Assembly (NCBI RefSeq): GCF_001557535.2
Contig: NZ_CP014308.1
Span: 186,001-250,000 of the forward strand
From: Burkholderia sp. PAMC 26561
GTDB taxonomy: Bacteria; Pseudomonadota; Gammaproteobacteria; Burkholderiales; Burkholderiaceae
Direction of reading: 5' to 3'
Length of the DNA stretch: 64,000 bases
The notes under the pieces are model-generated. The model saw nothing but the letters and a program-made list of their open reading frames with translations. It was not told the DNA's origin and made no database searches. A program made the position numbers and the translations under genes. How positions within the stretch are numbered: the first letter of the stretch is position 1; each line of letters opens with the position of its first letter. Positions 34,483 to 43,900 of this stretch are shown one piece after another.

Positions 34483-35904
34483 ATGAAAACACTTTTTCTG
34501 CAAGCGCCTTCGTACGATGGTTTCGATGGCGGAGCCGGATCGCGCTATCAGGCCAAGCGGGAAGTACGATCATTCTGGTATCCCACGTGGCTTGCGCAGC
34601 CCGCGGCGCTGGTACCGGACAGCCGCGTACTCGATGCGCCCGCCGACGGTTTGTCGGTCGCAGATACGCTTGAAATTGCAGCCGGCTATGAACTCGTTGT
34701 CATCCATACCAGCACGCCCTCGTTCCCCACCGACGCGCTCTTTGCCGAAGACCTGAAAAGGAAGAACCCGACTGTCTTCATCGGCATGGTGGGTGCGAAG
34801 GTCGCAGTCGATCCGCACAACTCGCTGGCGGCGAGCGATGCTATCGACTTTGTGTGCCGGGAAGAATTCGATTTCACTTGCCGCGATGTTGCGCAGGGTA
34901 TTCCCTTGGCCAATATCCAGGGCCTGAGCTATCGCGCAGCGGATGGTTCGCTTGAACACAACGAAGCGCGTCCAATACTGGAAAACATGGACGAACTGCC
35001 ATTCGTCGCGCCGATCTATAAACGCGATCTGAAGATCAAAAATTATTTCATCGGATATTTGAAACATCCGTATGTATCGATCTATACCGGTCGCGGCTGC
35101 CGGTCAAAATGCACGTTCTGCTTGTGGCCGCAGACCGTTGGCGGCCACCGGTACCGCACACGGTCGGTTGATAACGTGCTGGATGAAGTGAGGTGGATTC
35201 GCGACAACATGCCTGAAGTAAAGGAGATCATGTTCGACGACGACACTTTCACCGACTTCAAGCCGCGCGTTGAAGAGATTGCGCGGGGGCTCGGCAAGCT
35301 CGGCGTGACATGGTCGTGCAACGCAAAAGCGAACGTCCCTTTTTCCACGCTGAAGATCATGAAGGAAAATGGTCTTCGCCTCTTACTGGTGGGTTATGAA
35401 TCAGGCGATGACCAGATTCTTCTCAACATCAAGAAAGGATTGCGCACGGATATCGCGAGGCGGTTCAGTGAGGACTGTCGCAAGCTCGGCATCAAGATCC
35501 ACGGCACGTTCATCCTCGGCCTGCCAGGCGAGACGCGCGACACAATCGAAAAGACCATCGAATACGCAAAGCAAATCAACCCGCATACCATCCAGGTGTC
35601 GCTTGCCGCGCCATACCCGGGCACGACGCTTTATAAGCAAGCCATAGAAAACGGCTGGATGCAGGAAAACAAGGTCATCAACCTCGTCAGTTCAAAGGGT
35701 GTGCAGCTGGCGGCGATTGGCTATCCGCATCTGTCGCGCGACGAGATTTATCACGGGCTTGAGACCTTTTATAAGCGCTTCTATTTCCGTCCATCGAAGA
35801 TTTGGGAAATCGTGCGGGAAATGCTGGTGAGCTGGGAAATGATGTGTCGGCGCTTGCGCGAAGGCGTTGAATTCTTCAGCTTCCTCAGAGCCCACAAGGC
35901 ATGA
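34483..35904 (+). CDS. hpnJ: Hopanoid biosynthesis radical SAM protein HpnJ
   Basis: 473-aa B12-binding-type radical SAM enzyme. The N-terminal half is a cobalamin-binding-like Rossmann domain; the radical SAM motif CRSKCTFC gives Cys206, Cys210 and Cys213. Genetic work in Burkholderia ties HpnJ to ring contraction of the glucosamine head group, producing bacteriohopanetetrol cyclitol ether. GGAG precedes the ATG at 34483; a GTG two codons earlier is in frame. It is followed by hpnI and hpnL on the same strand. Confidence 0.92.
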   Translation: MKTLFLQAPSYDGFDGGAGSRYQAKREVRSFWYPTWLAQPAALVPDSRVLDAPADGLSVADTLEIAAGYELVVIHTSTPSFPTDALFAEDLKRKNPTVFIGMVGAKVAVDPHNSLAASDAIDFVCREEFDFTCRDVAQGIPLANIQGLSYRAADGSLEHNEARPILENMDELPFVAPIYKRDLKIKNYFIGYLKHPYVSIYTGRGCRSKCTFCLWPQTVGGHRYRTRSVDNVLDEVRWIRDNMPEVKEIMFDDDTFTDFKPRVEEIARGLGKLGVTWSCNAKANVPFSTLKIMKENGLRLLLVGYESGDDQILLNIKKGLRTDIARRFSEDCRKLGIKIHGTFILGLPGETRDTIEKTIEYAKQINPHTIQVSLAAPYPGTTLYKQAIENGWMQENKVINLVSSKGVQLAAIGYPHLSRDEIYHGLETFYKRFYFRPSKIWEIVREMLVSWEMMCRRLREGVEFFSFLRAHKA

Positions 35905-35935
35905 GGGTTCGTGTAACCCGGCTCGGCATTGGGCG

Positions 35936-37171
35936 ATGAAGCATTCCCTCTGGATTGCCTGCGTTGTCGCGATCCTTTGTTCGACGGCATTGCTCGCCTA
36001 TCTGCTTCCGGGCGATTTTGCGCAATGGGTGCAGGGCCCCGCTATGTGGATCACCGCGTCATGCGTGGTCTTCGGCGTCAGCTACACCGTAGTCGCTACC
36101 TTACTCGTGCGGCGCTTTTTCTCGCGGCCGGTGGTCGAGGCCACGACGTTTCCCGCGGTGACCATCGTAAAGCCGCTGCATGGCGCGGAACTCGCGCTGA
36201 TGCAAAACCTCGTTTCGTTCTGTGAGCAAGACTACCCGGGGCCTATCCAGTTTCTGTTCGGCGTGCATGATTCGCGCGACGTTGCGCTCGACGTGGTCCG
36301 CCACGTACGCGGGCTTTTTCCGGATGCGGACATCACCGTAGTGTCCGACGCCCGCTTGTACGGGCCGAACCGCAAGATGAGCAACGTCCTCAACATGCTG
36401 CCCGAGGCCCGTCACGATATCCTTGTCTTCGCGGACAGCGACGTGGCTGTGGAGCAGAACTATCTACGACGCGTGCTCGGGGAGCTGCATCAACCTGGCG
36501 TGGGTCTTGTAACGTGCTTGTACTGGGGGAAACCCGACGCCGGTTTCTGGGGCAGTCTTTCCGCCGATGCCAGCAATTATCAGTTTCTGCCGGGCGTTGT
36601 ACTTGGTCTGGCGTCCGGTATGGCGCGGCCGTGTTTCGGACAGACGCTCGCCATGCGCCGCGCTACGCTCGAGAAAATTGGCGGCTTTTCGCAGTTCGTC
36701 CATCATCTTGCCGAAGACCATGCCATTGGCGAGGCGGTACGTCTTGCCGGGGAGAAAGTCGTCGTGCCTGCATTTGCGGTGACCCATGCGTGCGTGGAAA
36801 AAAACGCGGCCGAGTTTGTCGCGCACGAGTTGCGATGGAGCCGAACGATCCGTACTATCGATCCTGCCGGACACCTGGGTTCGGTGCTGACGCATCCGCT
36901 GGCCTTTGCCTTGCTGAGTGTGGTGGTGTCGGGCGGCGCAATGTGGGCGTGGACCACCGTCGGAACGGCAATCATCGCGCGGCTTGCGCTCAAGCTTCAG
37001 ATGAACAAGGCGCTAAGACGACCGGCTGCGGGCATCGCGCTGTTGCCGATCTGGGATATTGTGCTGTTCGCGGTCTACCTGCTGAGTTTTGTTTCATCGC
37101 GTGTGGTGTGGCGCGGTTTCAATTTCACGGTGGGACGGGATGGCTTGCTGGTTCCGGTCACCGAGGAATGA
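35936..37171 (+). CDS. hpnI: Hopanoid glycosyltransferase HpnI
   Basis: 411-aa membrane glycosyltransferase of family 2, ceramide-glucosyltransferase-like. Helices lie at about 8-30 and 40-60, then VTIVKPLHGAE, the DSD metal motif (VFADSDVAV) and the acceptor HELRWSR motif, with C-terminal helices. It is thought to add N-acetylglucosamine to bacteriohopanetetrol, the substrate of HpnK and then HpnJ. The ATG at 35936 puts the first helix at the N-terminus; the frame stays open to 35867 within hpnJ. Its stop overlaps hpnL by ATGA. Confidence 0.9.
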   Translation: MKHSLWIACVVAILCSTALLAYLLPGDFAQWVQGPAMWITASCVVFGVSYTVVATLLVRRFFSRPVVEATTFPAVTIVKPLHGAELALMQNLVSFCEQDYPGPIQFLFGVHDSRDVALDVVRHVRGLFPDADITVVSDARLYGPNRKMSNVLNMLPEARHDILVFADSDVAVEQNYLRRVLGELHQPGVGLVTCLYWGKPDAGFWGSLSADASNYQFLPGVVLGLASGMARPCFGQTLAMRRATLEKIGGFSQFVHHLAEDHAIGEAVRLAGEKVVVPAFAVTHACVEKNAAEFVAHELRWSRTIRTIDPAGHLGSVLTHPLAFALLSVVVSGGAMWAWTTVGTAIIARLALKLQMNKALRRPAAGIALLPIWDIVLFAVYLLSFVSSRVVWRGFNFTVGRDGLLVPVTEE

Positions 37172-38190
37172 ATGTGGTGAAGCGTTATTTGGGAGGCGCG
37201 GCGGCGCTCGCCGGATTGATCACCGCGGTATGGCTGGTCGCGCACGAGAACCCCGGCGCGGTGGTCGCGCTCATGCGCACGGCCGGGTGGGGATTGTCTA
37301 TCGCGGCGATGGCGCATGTGCTGCCCATGATCGCAAACTCGCGCGACTGGCAAACGCTGATTCGCGGGGCAAACCGGCCCGCGCTGTGCCGCATGCTGCA
37401 CCTGGTATGGATTCGCGAGTCGGTCAACAGCATGCTGCCCGTCGCGCGGATTGGCGGCGAAGTCGTGTCGTTCCGATTGATGGCGCGCCGTGGGCTGCGC
37501 CCAGCGACAGCAGCGGCGAGCATCATTGTCGATATGCAGTTGACCGTCATTAGCCAGCTCGTGTTCACGCTTGGCAGCATCGGGTATCTGGCGGCGCAGT
37601 CGAGTTCGAGCATGCTGCGACTGTCCGCCGAACTCGCACTTGGCGCGGCCGTGCTCGCGCCATTTCTCATTCTCTTCGCACTGGTTCAGCACGCGCGTCC
37701 GTTTGAACGCATGGCACGGTTCGTCAACCGGATGTGCGGCGGTCAGCTTGCCGAACTCGTTGGGCACTCTGGCCGTATCGATCAATCGATGAAACTGATT
37801 TGGCGCCGCCGCGGCGTCATACTCCGATATGTCTTTTTCTGGCAGCCGGTTCAGTGCCTGCTGACTGCACTCGAGTTATGGCTTGCGCTGCATTTTCTTG
37901 GTGTCACGGCGGGTTTCGGGAAAGCGGTCGTGCTGGAACTGCTCATTCAGGCTGTGAGCAGCGCTGCGTTTTTCGTACCCGGCGCGCTCGGGGTGCAGGA
38001 AGGCGGGTTCGTGCTGATCGGTGGCGCATTGGGGTTCGATCCGGCAACAAGTCTCGCGCTTGCGGGCTCACGGCGCATCCGCGACCTCATCATGTTCCTG
38101 CCCGGACTGGTCGCGTGGCAAGTCGCCGAAGCAACCGGCGCATCCTATCCCCCCGAAAGCCGTCCCGCCGGCGCGCGCATCAGTCCCTGA
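37168..38190 (+). CDS. hpnL: Hopanoid-associated membrane protein HpnL
   Basis: 340-aa polytopic membrane protein of the lysylphosphatidylglycerol-synthase TM/UPF0104 group, the HpnL subfamily. About eight helices are seen. Conserved are ESVNSMLPVARIGGEVVSFRL, ARRGLRPATAAASIIVD and GVQEGGFVLIGGALGFDP. Its exact role is unknown; transport or flipping of hopanoids is a common suggestion. It starts inside the hpnI stop (ATGA). The 3' end nearly touches the convergent hpnK gene (one base between), so the two have no room for a terminator. Confidence 0.88.
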   Translation: MNVVKRYLGGAAALAGLITAVWLVAHENPGAVVALMRTAGWGLSIAAMAHVLPMIANSRDWQTLIRGANRPALCRMLHLVWIRESVNSMLPVARIGGEVVSFRLMARRGLRPATAAASIIVDMQLTVISQLVFTLGSIGYLAAQSSSSMLRLSAELALGAAVLAPFLILFALVQHARPFERMARFVNRMCGGQLAELVGHSGRIDQSMKLIWRRRGVILRYVFFWQPVQCLLTALELWLALHFLGVTAGFGKAVVLELLIQAVSSAAFFVPGALGVQEGGFVLIGGALGFDPATSLALAGSRRIRDLIMFLPGLVAWQVAEATGASYPPESRPAGARISP

Positions 38191-38191
38191 C

Positions 38192-39088
38192 TTACGACCT
38201 GTGCGCGACGCGTTCGGCATGTGCGAAGACATCGGCGAAACCGCCGCGCAAAGCGCCGGTGGTGCGCACCGCTGCCGCCACGCGCGGTGAGAGCAAAGCG
38301 GCGAGTTCATCGGCCGGGCGATAGCCGGCCATCGATGGCGTTACGGGCGCAGCGCTTTCATCGGCGCTTGCGGGGTGCAAATAGATCTCTGTGACGCCAT
38401 CGTGCAAGTGTTCCAGCGCCTCGATCAGCGCTGCCTCGTCCATCCGGCCGCTTTGGGTGATACCAATGACCCGATCGTTGTGCGCAATGCCGTGACGGTC
38501 GAGCCGCGCATTGACCAGCGATATCCATGGAACCAGCGCGGCAGGGATGTTATTTTCGCGAGGAAGCCGCATTGCACGCATGCCAAACCCGCGGCCAACC
38601 TTGAGGATGATCGTAAGCACTGTCGGATGGAGGTGAAAGTGCTTGTGGGTGTTCACGTGGTCGAGCGCAAGGCCGGTTGCAGCAAACGCCTCGAATTGCG
38701 CGCGAATCTCGCGTTCAAGCTGAGCGCGTGCATGCGGCAGGAAGAAGAACCGTATGCCGTCCCGGACCATCGCGTCGCCGAAGCGCCCGGTGCGATTGAC
38801 CAAGGAGGGTATCTCCGATGCCGCCAGGGTTGCCTGTCCGTCCGCCAGGACCAGATGCAAACCCACGCGCAGATCCGGCATCTGCCGCGCGCGTTCGATG
38901 GCGTCTGCCGCTGCATCTGCGCCGACCATGAGGCTTGCCGCGCTTAGCACGCCTTCTTTGTGCGCACGCTCCACGGCGACGTTGACGCGTTGGTGCAAGC
39001 CGAAGTCGTCGGCGGTGATGATAAGCGCACGCGATACGCGGCTTGTGTTTGCGAGGCGGGTGGCCAATGGCATGCGCAATGTTTTCAT
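38192..39088 (-). CDS. hpnK: Hopanoid head-group deacetylase HpnK
   Basis: 298-aa YdjC/ChbG-type carbohydrate deacetylase. The metal/catalytic motif TADDFGLH sits at residues 25-32 and NTHKHFHLHP holds the other metal-binding histidines. HpnK removes the acetyl group from N-acetylglucosaminyl-bacteriohopanetetrol between the HpnI and HpnJ steps. Here it is on the opposite strand from hpnJ-hpnI-hpnL, unlike a single operon. A start at the internal MPLATR (residue 6) is possible. A glycosyltransferase gene follows upstream with a 21-bp gap. Confidence 0.9.
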   Translation of the reverse strand: MKTLRMPLATRLANTSRVSRALIITADDFGLHQRVNVAVERAHKEGVLSAASLMVGADAAADAIERARQMPDLRVGLHLVLADGQATLAASEIPSLVNRTGRFGDAMVRDGIRFFFLPHARAQLEREIRAQFEAFAATGLALDHVNTHKHFHLHPTVLTIILKVGRGFGMRAMRLPRENNIPAALVPWISLVNARLDRHGIAHNDRVIGITQSGRMDEAALIEALEHLHDGVTEIYLHPASADESAAPVTPSMAGYRPADELAALLSPRVAAAVRTTGALRGGFADVFAHAERVAHRS

Positions 39089-39109
39089 GCGGACTTTTTT
39101 TTCACGATG

Positions 39110-40327
39110 CTAGGTTCGATCAAAGGCTTCGGGACCATCCGGCTGGTTTTTGGCCGGAGCATTCTCGTCAATGCGGATCCGGCTCCCGCGCCACATCACG
39201 TGCGATCCGAACGCCGCCACTACCCACTCGGCCCAGAAGAGCAAGTCGCGCAGGGGAATCAGTGGCAAGTCGCGCAGAAACGCACGCCAGTCACGCGCCC
39301 GGCGCCAGTGCAACAAGACGCGCGCGCTGACGCCGAACGACGTGCAGAGGTCCGCCAGCATGTCTGCCATCCCTGCTGAGATCGAGCCGCCGTTTGCGTT
39401 ATAACCGAGGCCGAGAATGAAACTCGTCAGCAGCCAAGGAGATGCAAACGAGATGAGAATAAATGCAAAGCCGAGTGGATGAACTGTTCGGATCGTGCGA
39501 AGCCAGCGGGTCTCGCGTTGCCAGAGCGAGACGAAATCACGCTCGGTCACGTCCGTCGAAACAACGACTTCAGACAAATAAGTGCATAGCCCCCGTTGGC
39601 GGATTTCGTGAGCGATCGAATAGTCGTCGGCGACGCAGTTTTTCACCGCCGTCAATCCGCCAATAGTATCCAGGGTCTCCCGGCGCATGGCGAGCGTCGC
39701 GCCGAAACCAAAGCGCTGCGAACCGGTGGCATGGGCGAGATAAACGGACGGCACAAACCATTCATCGATAAAAAGCGCACCCAGGCGCGTCCAGAAGTTT
39801 CCGACCCGGCGCGCGCGATACAGGCAGGTCACAATGCCGACGCCCGGTTGTTCAAGCGGTGCAGTGACTTTCACCAGGTAATCCGGCTGAACCGCGATGT
39901 CGCTGTCGGCCATGACAAACACTTCATGGCGCGCGTGCTGCTCCATGTTGATCAGGTTGCTGACCTTGTGGTTCGCTCCGTGGAGTGTTGCGTCCACAAC
40001 CAGCGTGATGTCGACGTCGGGATAGGTGGCCCGCAAGCGTTCCACCACTGCGACAGCAGGGTCGCTATGCGAAGACACACCGAAAATGAGCTGAAAGCAG
40101 GGATGGGTTTGTTCGCAGAAAGTTTCGAGGTTCGCGTAAAGGCGAGGCTCGAATCCACATAACGGTTTAAGCACGCTGACCGGTCGCGGCTTCGCCGGAA
40201 CGGCGCTATTCACCATTGGAGGGGCGTATCCGTGTCGAACGAGTGCAACCACGGTGATGTAGCACGCCGAAAGACAGCATAGTGCAATCAGAATCCATTC
40301 CGTCGCGGGCAGCGGCGTCCAAGTCAT
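39110..40327 (-). CDS. HpnI-like glycosyltransferase (second copy)
   Basis: 405-aa family 2 glycosyltransferase of the same ceramide-glucosyltransferase-like type as HpnI: PVSVLKPLCGFEPRLYANLE, VMADSDIAV (DSD), VADDYSIAHEIRQRG and RETRWLRTIR. It is clearly homologous to HpnI but diverged (for example ETRW in place of ELRW). I chose the ATG at 40327 (MTWTPLPATEW, just before the first helix, with GGGGAT upstream); in-frame starts at 40363 and 40405 exist. It is read with hpnK, so a role in hopanoid head-group glycosylation is likely. Donor and acceptor may differ from HpnI. Confidence 0.87.
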   Translation of the reverse strand: MTWTPLPATEWILIALCCLSACYITVVALVRHGYAPPMVNSAVPAKPRPVSVLKPLCGFEPRLYANLETFCEQTHPCFQLIFGVSSHSDPAVAVVERLRATYPDVDITLVVDATLHGANHKVSNLINMEQHARHEVFVMADSDIAVQPDYLVKVTAPLEQPGVGIVTCLYRARRVGNFWTRLGALFIDEWFVPSVYLAHATGSQRFGFGATLAMRRETLDTIGGLTAVKNCVADDYSIAHEIRQRGLCTYLSEVVVSTDVTERDFVSLWQRETRWLRTIRTVHPLGFAFILISFASPWLLTSFILGLGYNANGGSISAGMADMLADLCTSFGVSARVLLHWRRARDWRAFLRDLPLIPLRDLLFWAEWVVAAFGSHVMWRGSRIRIDENAPAKNQPDGPEAFDRT

Positions 40328-40648
40328 CGCGATCCCCGTCAAATCGTTGCGGGCCCCGCTCATTTGCACCGGCAGGCACGAATGACCGGGAATCCGGGAT
40401 GTCATCAGGTCGTGAGGCGACTCGCCAACACCTCGATTGAACCTGGCTGCGTCCGATCATAGATAGACATTCAACGATTACAATTAGCGCGCGCTTACAT
40501 AGGTTTGCATGAACGTAAGCATTGCTACGCGAAATGGACCGATACTTTGGTACTTCAAGCGCAAATGTAGACACCCTCGCTTCCACTAAGTATTTTCTAA
40601 GTATCCGGGCTCAGGCTGCTCGATTCAAACCTTTAAGGACATACACAT
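40328..40648. other. Divergent promoter gap with repeated AAGTA/TACTT motifs
   Basis: Between the glycosyltransferase (minus) and cytochrome b561 (plus). The 8-bp direct repeat CTAAGTAT occurs at 40586-40593 and 40597-40604, one helical turn apart. TACTT occurs in the opposite sense at 40543-40547 and 40551-40555. This could be a regulator site for the cytochrome gene. No gene is seen. Confidence 0.4.
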
Positions 40649-41206
40649 ATGCGGCAGGACTCCCTAACCATACCGTCTGCGTATAGCAGCCCTGCACGTT
40701 TTTTTCATTGGGCAACCGTGCTTCTTCTTGCGGGCCAATTCGCGATTGCGTGGACCATGCCCGATGTGCATCATGGCACCCAGCCGGTCGGGCTGATTGC
40801 GTGGCATTTGTCGGTGGGCATCCTGATCTTGCTGCTGGTGGCCGTGCGAATTGTCTGGCGCTTCACCCATCCGGCACCGCCCGAGTTGCCAAGCATTCCC
40901 CGTCCGCTAGCAACGGTTGCGCGCTTTACCCACTGGGCTCTTTATCTTTTGCTGATCGCACTGCCGCTGATGGGATGGGCCAACGCTTCATCCAGAGGGT
41001 GGCCGAGCTTTCTGGGCACGCTGTTGCCGTTGCCGGCCTTGACACCAGAAGGATCGCCATTCGGACATTTGCTTGGCGACTGGCATAAGGTTTTTGCCTG
41101 GGTTCTGCTCGCGCTTGTTGGACTGCATGCGGCGGCTGCACTTTTTCATCACTTTGTTCTCCGTGATGCCACGCTTCGGCGCATGCTCCCCACATCGCGT
41201 GAATAG
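40649..41206 (+). CDS. cybB: Cytochrome b561 family protein
   Basis: 185-aa inner-membrane di-heme b-type cytochrome with four helices. Candidate heme histidines are in RFFHWATVL (helix 1), LIAWHLSVG (helix 2), FTHWALYLLL and the DWHKVFAWVLLALVGLHAAAAL segment. The family passes electrons from ubiquinol or superoxide. AAGGA precedes the ATG. It appears monocistronic, divergent from the glycosyltransferase. Confidence 0.9.
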   Translation: MRQDSLTIPSAYSSPARFFHWATVLLLAGQFAIAWTMPDVHHGTQPVGLIAWHLSVGILILLLVAVRIVWRFTHPAPPELPSIPRPLATVARFTHWALYLLLIALPLMGWANASSRGWPSFLGTLLPLPALTPEGSPFGHLLGDWHKVFAWVLLALVGLHAAAALFHHFVLRDATLRRMLPTSRE

Positions 41207-41343
41207 CGCTTAGCAAGCCGCCAATTGCGGGATGAGAAATAGTTGCATCGCACTCAACCGCGGTCCAAGGGTTATAGCGTCTCGTTGCATACGTGAACGT
41301 TATTGTGCGAATCGTTCATTCACGCAAAATGCGGAGACGCAGC

Positions 41344-42470
41344 ATGGCATCGAAATCCGAGCTCAAACGATTTCGCAGCAACTTATCCGATGAACTCGAC
41401 AGCGCCGCGCTCTACGAGACACTTGCCGGCGCCGAGCGCGATAGCGAACGCAAGCAGGTTTATGCAGAATTGGCTGCATCGGAGCGCGACCACGCGCGCG
41501 TCTGGTCCGAGAAATTGCGCGCCAACGGCGTGAATGTGAGTACGCATCGGGCAAGCGTCAAGACGCAAATGATGCGTGCGCTCGTGCGTGTGTTCGGCCG
41601 GAACTTCGTGCTCAAGACGGTCGCAGCGTCGGAATACGCCGATCGGGACAAATACGCCGGTCAGCCGGATGCCGCGGGTATGTCGGAGGAGAGCATCGTC
41701 ATGCGGGCATCGTGCAGGAGGTTGCTAATCGCGGGGCGCCCGGACAGTCGCGTGGCAAACAAATCGCATCGGCTGAGTCGTGGCATCCGGGGGTAATGCC
41801 GGGAAACGATTTGCGCGCGGCCGTGCTTGGCGCGAACGACGGACTAGTGTCGAATTTTTGCCTGATCATGGGCGTTGCTGGGGCGGGCGCACCTGCCAGA
41901 ACCATTTTGCTGACTGCGTTTGCCGGACTCGTGGCCGGCGCGTGTTCCATGGCGCTTGGGGAATGGCTGTCGGTCACGAACGCACGCGAACTCGCGCGTA
42001 CCCAGATCGCGAGAGAAGCCGACGAACTCGAACACACGCCCGACGCCGAGCGACACGAACTCGCGCTGATCTATCAGTCGAAGGGGCTCGACGCGGCAGA
42101 AGCGCGTCGCGTCGCAGCGCAAATCATGCGCGACAAGGATAAGGCGCTCGATACATTGACCCGCGAAGAACTCGGACTCGACCCAGCTGAATTGGGCGGC
42201 AACCCCTGGACTGCCGGTCTTGTTTCGTTCTTTCTGTTTTCGATTGGTGCGGTGTTTCCCGCACTGCCGTTCGTCTGGGCGCATGGCGTGAGCGGGATTA
42301 TCCAGTGCATCGTGCTCAGCAGCGTGGGATTGGCTGCCATAGGCGTGTTCACGTCGCTTTTCAATGGCCGAGGGGCGGTGTATTCAGCAGTAAGGCAGAT
42401 TCTGATCGGGATGGTGGCCGCAGGGTTTACGTTCGGTGTGGGCAAGTTGCTGGGTGTATCGATGTCGTGA
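41344..42470 (+). pseudogene. mbfA: MbfA-like ferritin/VIT1 iron exporter gene with a frameshift
   Basis: The first frame (41344 on) gives a ferritin-like four-helix domain with LYETLAGAERD and AASERDHARVW (ExxH iron ligands). At about 41688-41694, after GMSEE, the frame loses the family. The other frame, from near HRHAGIVQEVANRG, continues with the VIT1/CCC1 membrane domain: NDLRAAVLGANDGLVSNFCL and GEWLSVTNARELA, to 42470. One base appears lost in an AG-rich stretch. Relatives form one continuous protein that exports iron. GGAG at 41332-41335 supports the ATG. Either a disabled gene or a sequencing error; the second part could still be translated from an internal start. Confidence 0.8.
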
Positions 42471-42701
42471 GATCAACTGACCCGGATGCTTTTCGCATGC
42501 TATGTAAGCCCCTGCTAATTGTTGTAACGCCTTCTGAACCTATGATGAAGCGTAGGCCGGCTTTGAAGTGGGGGGGCTGACAAATAAATACAAACCCCGA
42601 CTGTCGCGGTGAGATAGGCCGGTCCACCCATATCCCGCCGACGCGTCTCGCGGCGGCACGATGAAAGCACAATGTTTCAACAGGTTCGAAGGTAGGGCGT
42701 C

Positions 42702-43241
42702 ATGTCAAACGGTTGGCTGGATAGGGTGGGAGCTGTCGCGGGGATTTTGCTTGGCGTCGCAATTCCTGCACAGGAGGCCATGCGCACGCGTAGAGCAATA
42801 GGCGCGCATTTGGCCGATCGCATCCGAGAAACCACGGATGCATTCGATGCTGCAGAAGCACTCGCGCGACAAGCGTTGTGCGCTGTAAGCGGGCCAGCGG
42901 GCGAACGCGCTGTTTTCGCTGCGGCTTACAACCGTTCGTATGTCGAGCATATCTTGAGACGCGTGGATGCCGCCGCCAATAGCGCGGTAAAAAGTGTACC
43001 CGAAGACGCAACTGGTTTTGTCATTGCGACGGCGCACGCTCGAGTCAGCATGCGCGATTTCTTCGATAACCTTACGGTCGCGAATTTGACGACGTCTTCG
43101 CCGTCCGCACTGAGCACGTTGTTCGATCGGCTTGCCAGCGATCTGCGCGAGGTCCACACCGCAGGTGAGCGTATGCTGAAGATGCGGCACGTCGGAATGG
43201 CGGCAATCAGCATGTGTCGCGCGTTCTGGGATAACCGATGA
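42702..43241 (+). CDS. Hypothetical protein coupled to a two-component system
   Basis: 179-aa protein of no family I recognise. It starts SNGWLDRVGAVAGILLGVAIPAQEAM and is otherwise largely helical and alanine-rich, with one weakly hydrophobic stretch at about residues 8-24 that could be a signal anchor. GGTAGGG lies ahead of the ATG. Its stop overlaps the response regulator start by ATGA, so it is made together with the two-component proteins and may modulate them. Confidence 0.65.
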   Translation: MSNGWLDRVGAVAGILLGVAIPAQEAMRTRRAIGAHLADRIRETTDAFDAAEALARQALCAVSGPAGERAVFAAAYNRSYVEHILRRVDAAANSAVKSVPEDATGFVIATAHARVSMRDFFDNLTVANLTTSSPSALSTLFDRLASDLREVHTAGERMLKMRHVGMAAISMCRAFWDNR

Positions 43242-43900
43242 GAGTGCTATTGGTTGAAGACGATTGGATGATCGGCGAGGTGGTCAGGGACGCGTTGAAG
43301 GACGCGTCATGCGGGGTCGACTGGGTGCGCGACGGACAGCAGGCGCTAAGCGCAATCAAGGTTCACTCCTACGAAGCCGTCCTGCTCGACCTTGGCTTAC
43401 CGAAGGTCGACGGCATGAACGTTCTGAGCGCCATTCGTGCCAGCAACAATGCCATACCTGTCCTGATCATCACCGCACGCGACGCGGTTGCCGACCGTAT
43501 TCGCGGCCTGGATAGCGGCGCCGATGACTACGTCCTAAAACCTTTCGAAATGTCCGAAGTGCTCGCGCGCTTGAGAGCGATTGTGCGTCGCCGTGCCGGT
43601 GTCGCCGCGCCTGTGCTGACCAATGGCATCATATCGCTGGATCCTGCCACGCACGAAGCATCGTCGCCAGGAATATCCTTAAGGCTTTCCGGGCGCGAAT
43701 TTGCGCTGCTGCATGCGTTGATGATCCGCCCTGGTGCGATCCTGTCGCGTACCGAGCTCGAAGACGGCATTTATGGCTGGAACGAAGAGGTTGAAAGCAA
43801 TGCAGTTGAATTTCTGATTCACTCGCTGCGACGAAAACTCGGCAGCGATACGATCAAAAACGTCAGGGGTGTCGGATGGATGGTATCGAAAGGCGGGTAG
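43238..43900 (+). CDS. OmpR-family response regulator
   Basis: 220-aa regulator. The receiver domain (1-115) has acidic Asp8/Asp9, phospho-acceptor Asp51 in LLDLGLP, and Lys101 in LKPFE. The C-terminal winged helix (about 125-220) has LSGREFALLHALM and SNAVEFLIHSLRRKLG, and ends GVGWMVSKGG. It is of the QseB/PmrA-like subgroup. The histidine kinase gene overlaps its 3' end by 25 bases. The target genes are unknown. Confidence 0.92.
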   Translation: MRVLLVEDDWMIGEVVRDALKDASCGVDWVRDGQQALSAIKVHSYEAVLLDLGLPKVDGMNVLSAIRASNNAIPVLIITARDAVADRIRGLDSGADDYVLKPFEMSEVLARLRAIVRRRAGVAAPVLTNGIISLDPATHEASSPGISLRLSGREFALLHALMIRPGAILSRTELEDGIYGWNEEVESNAVEFLIHSLRRKLGSDTIKNVRGVGWMVSKGG

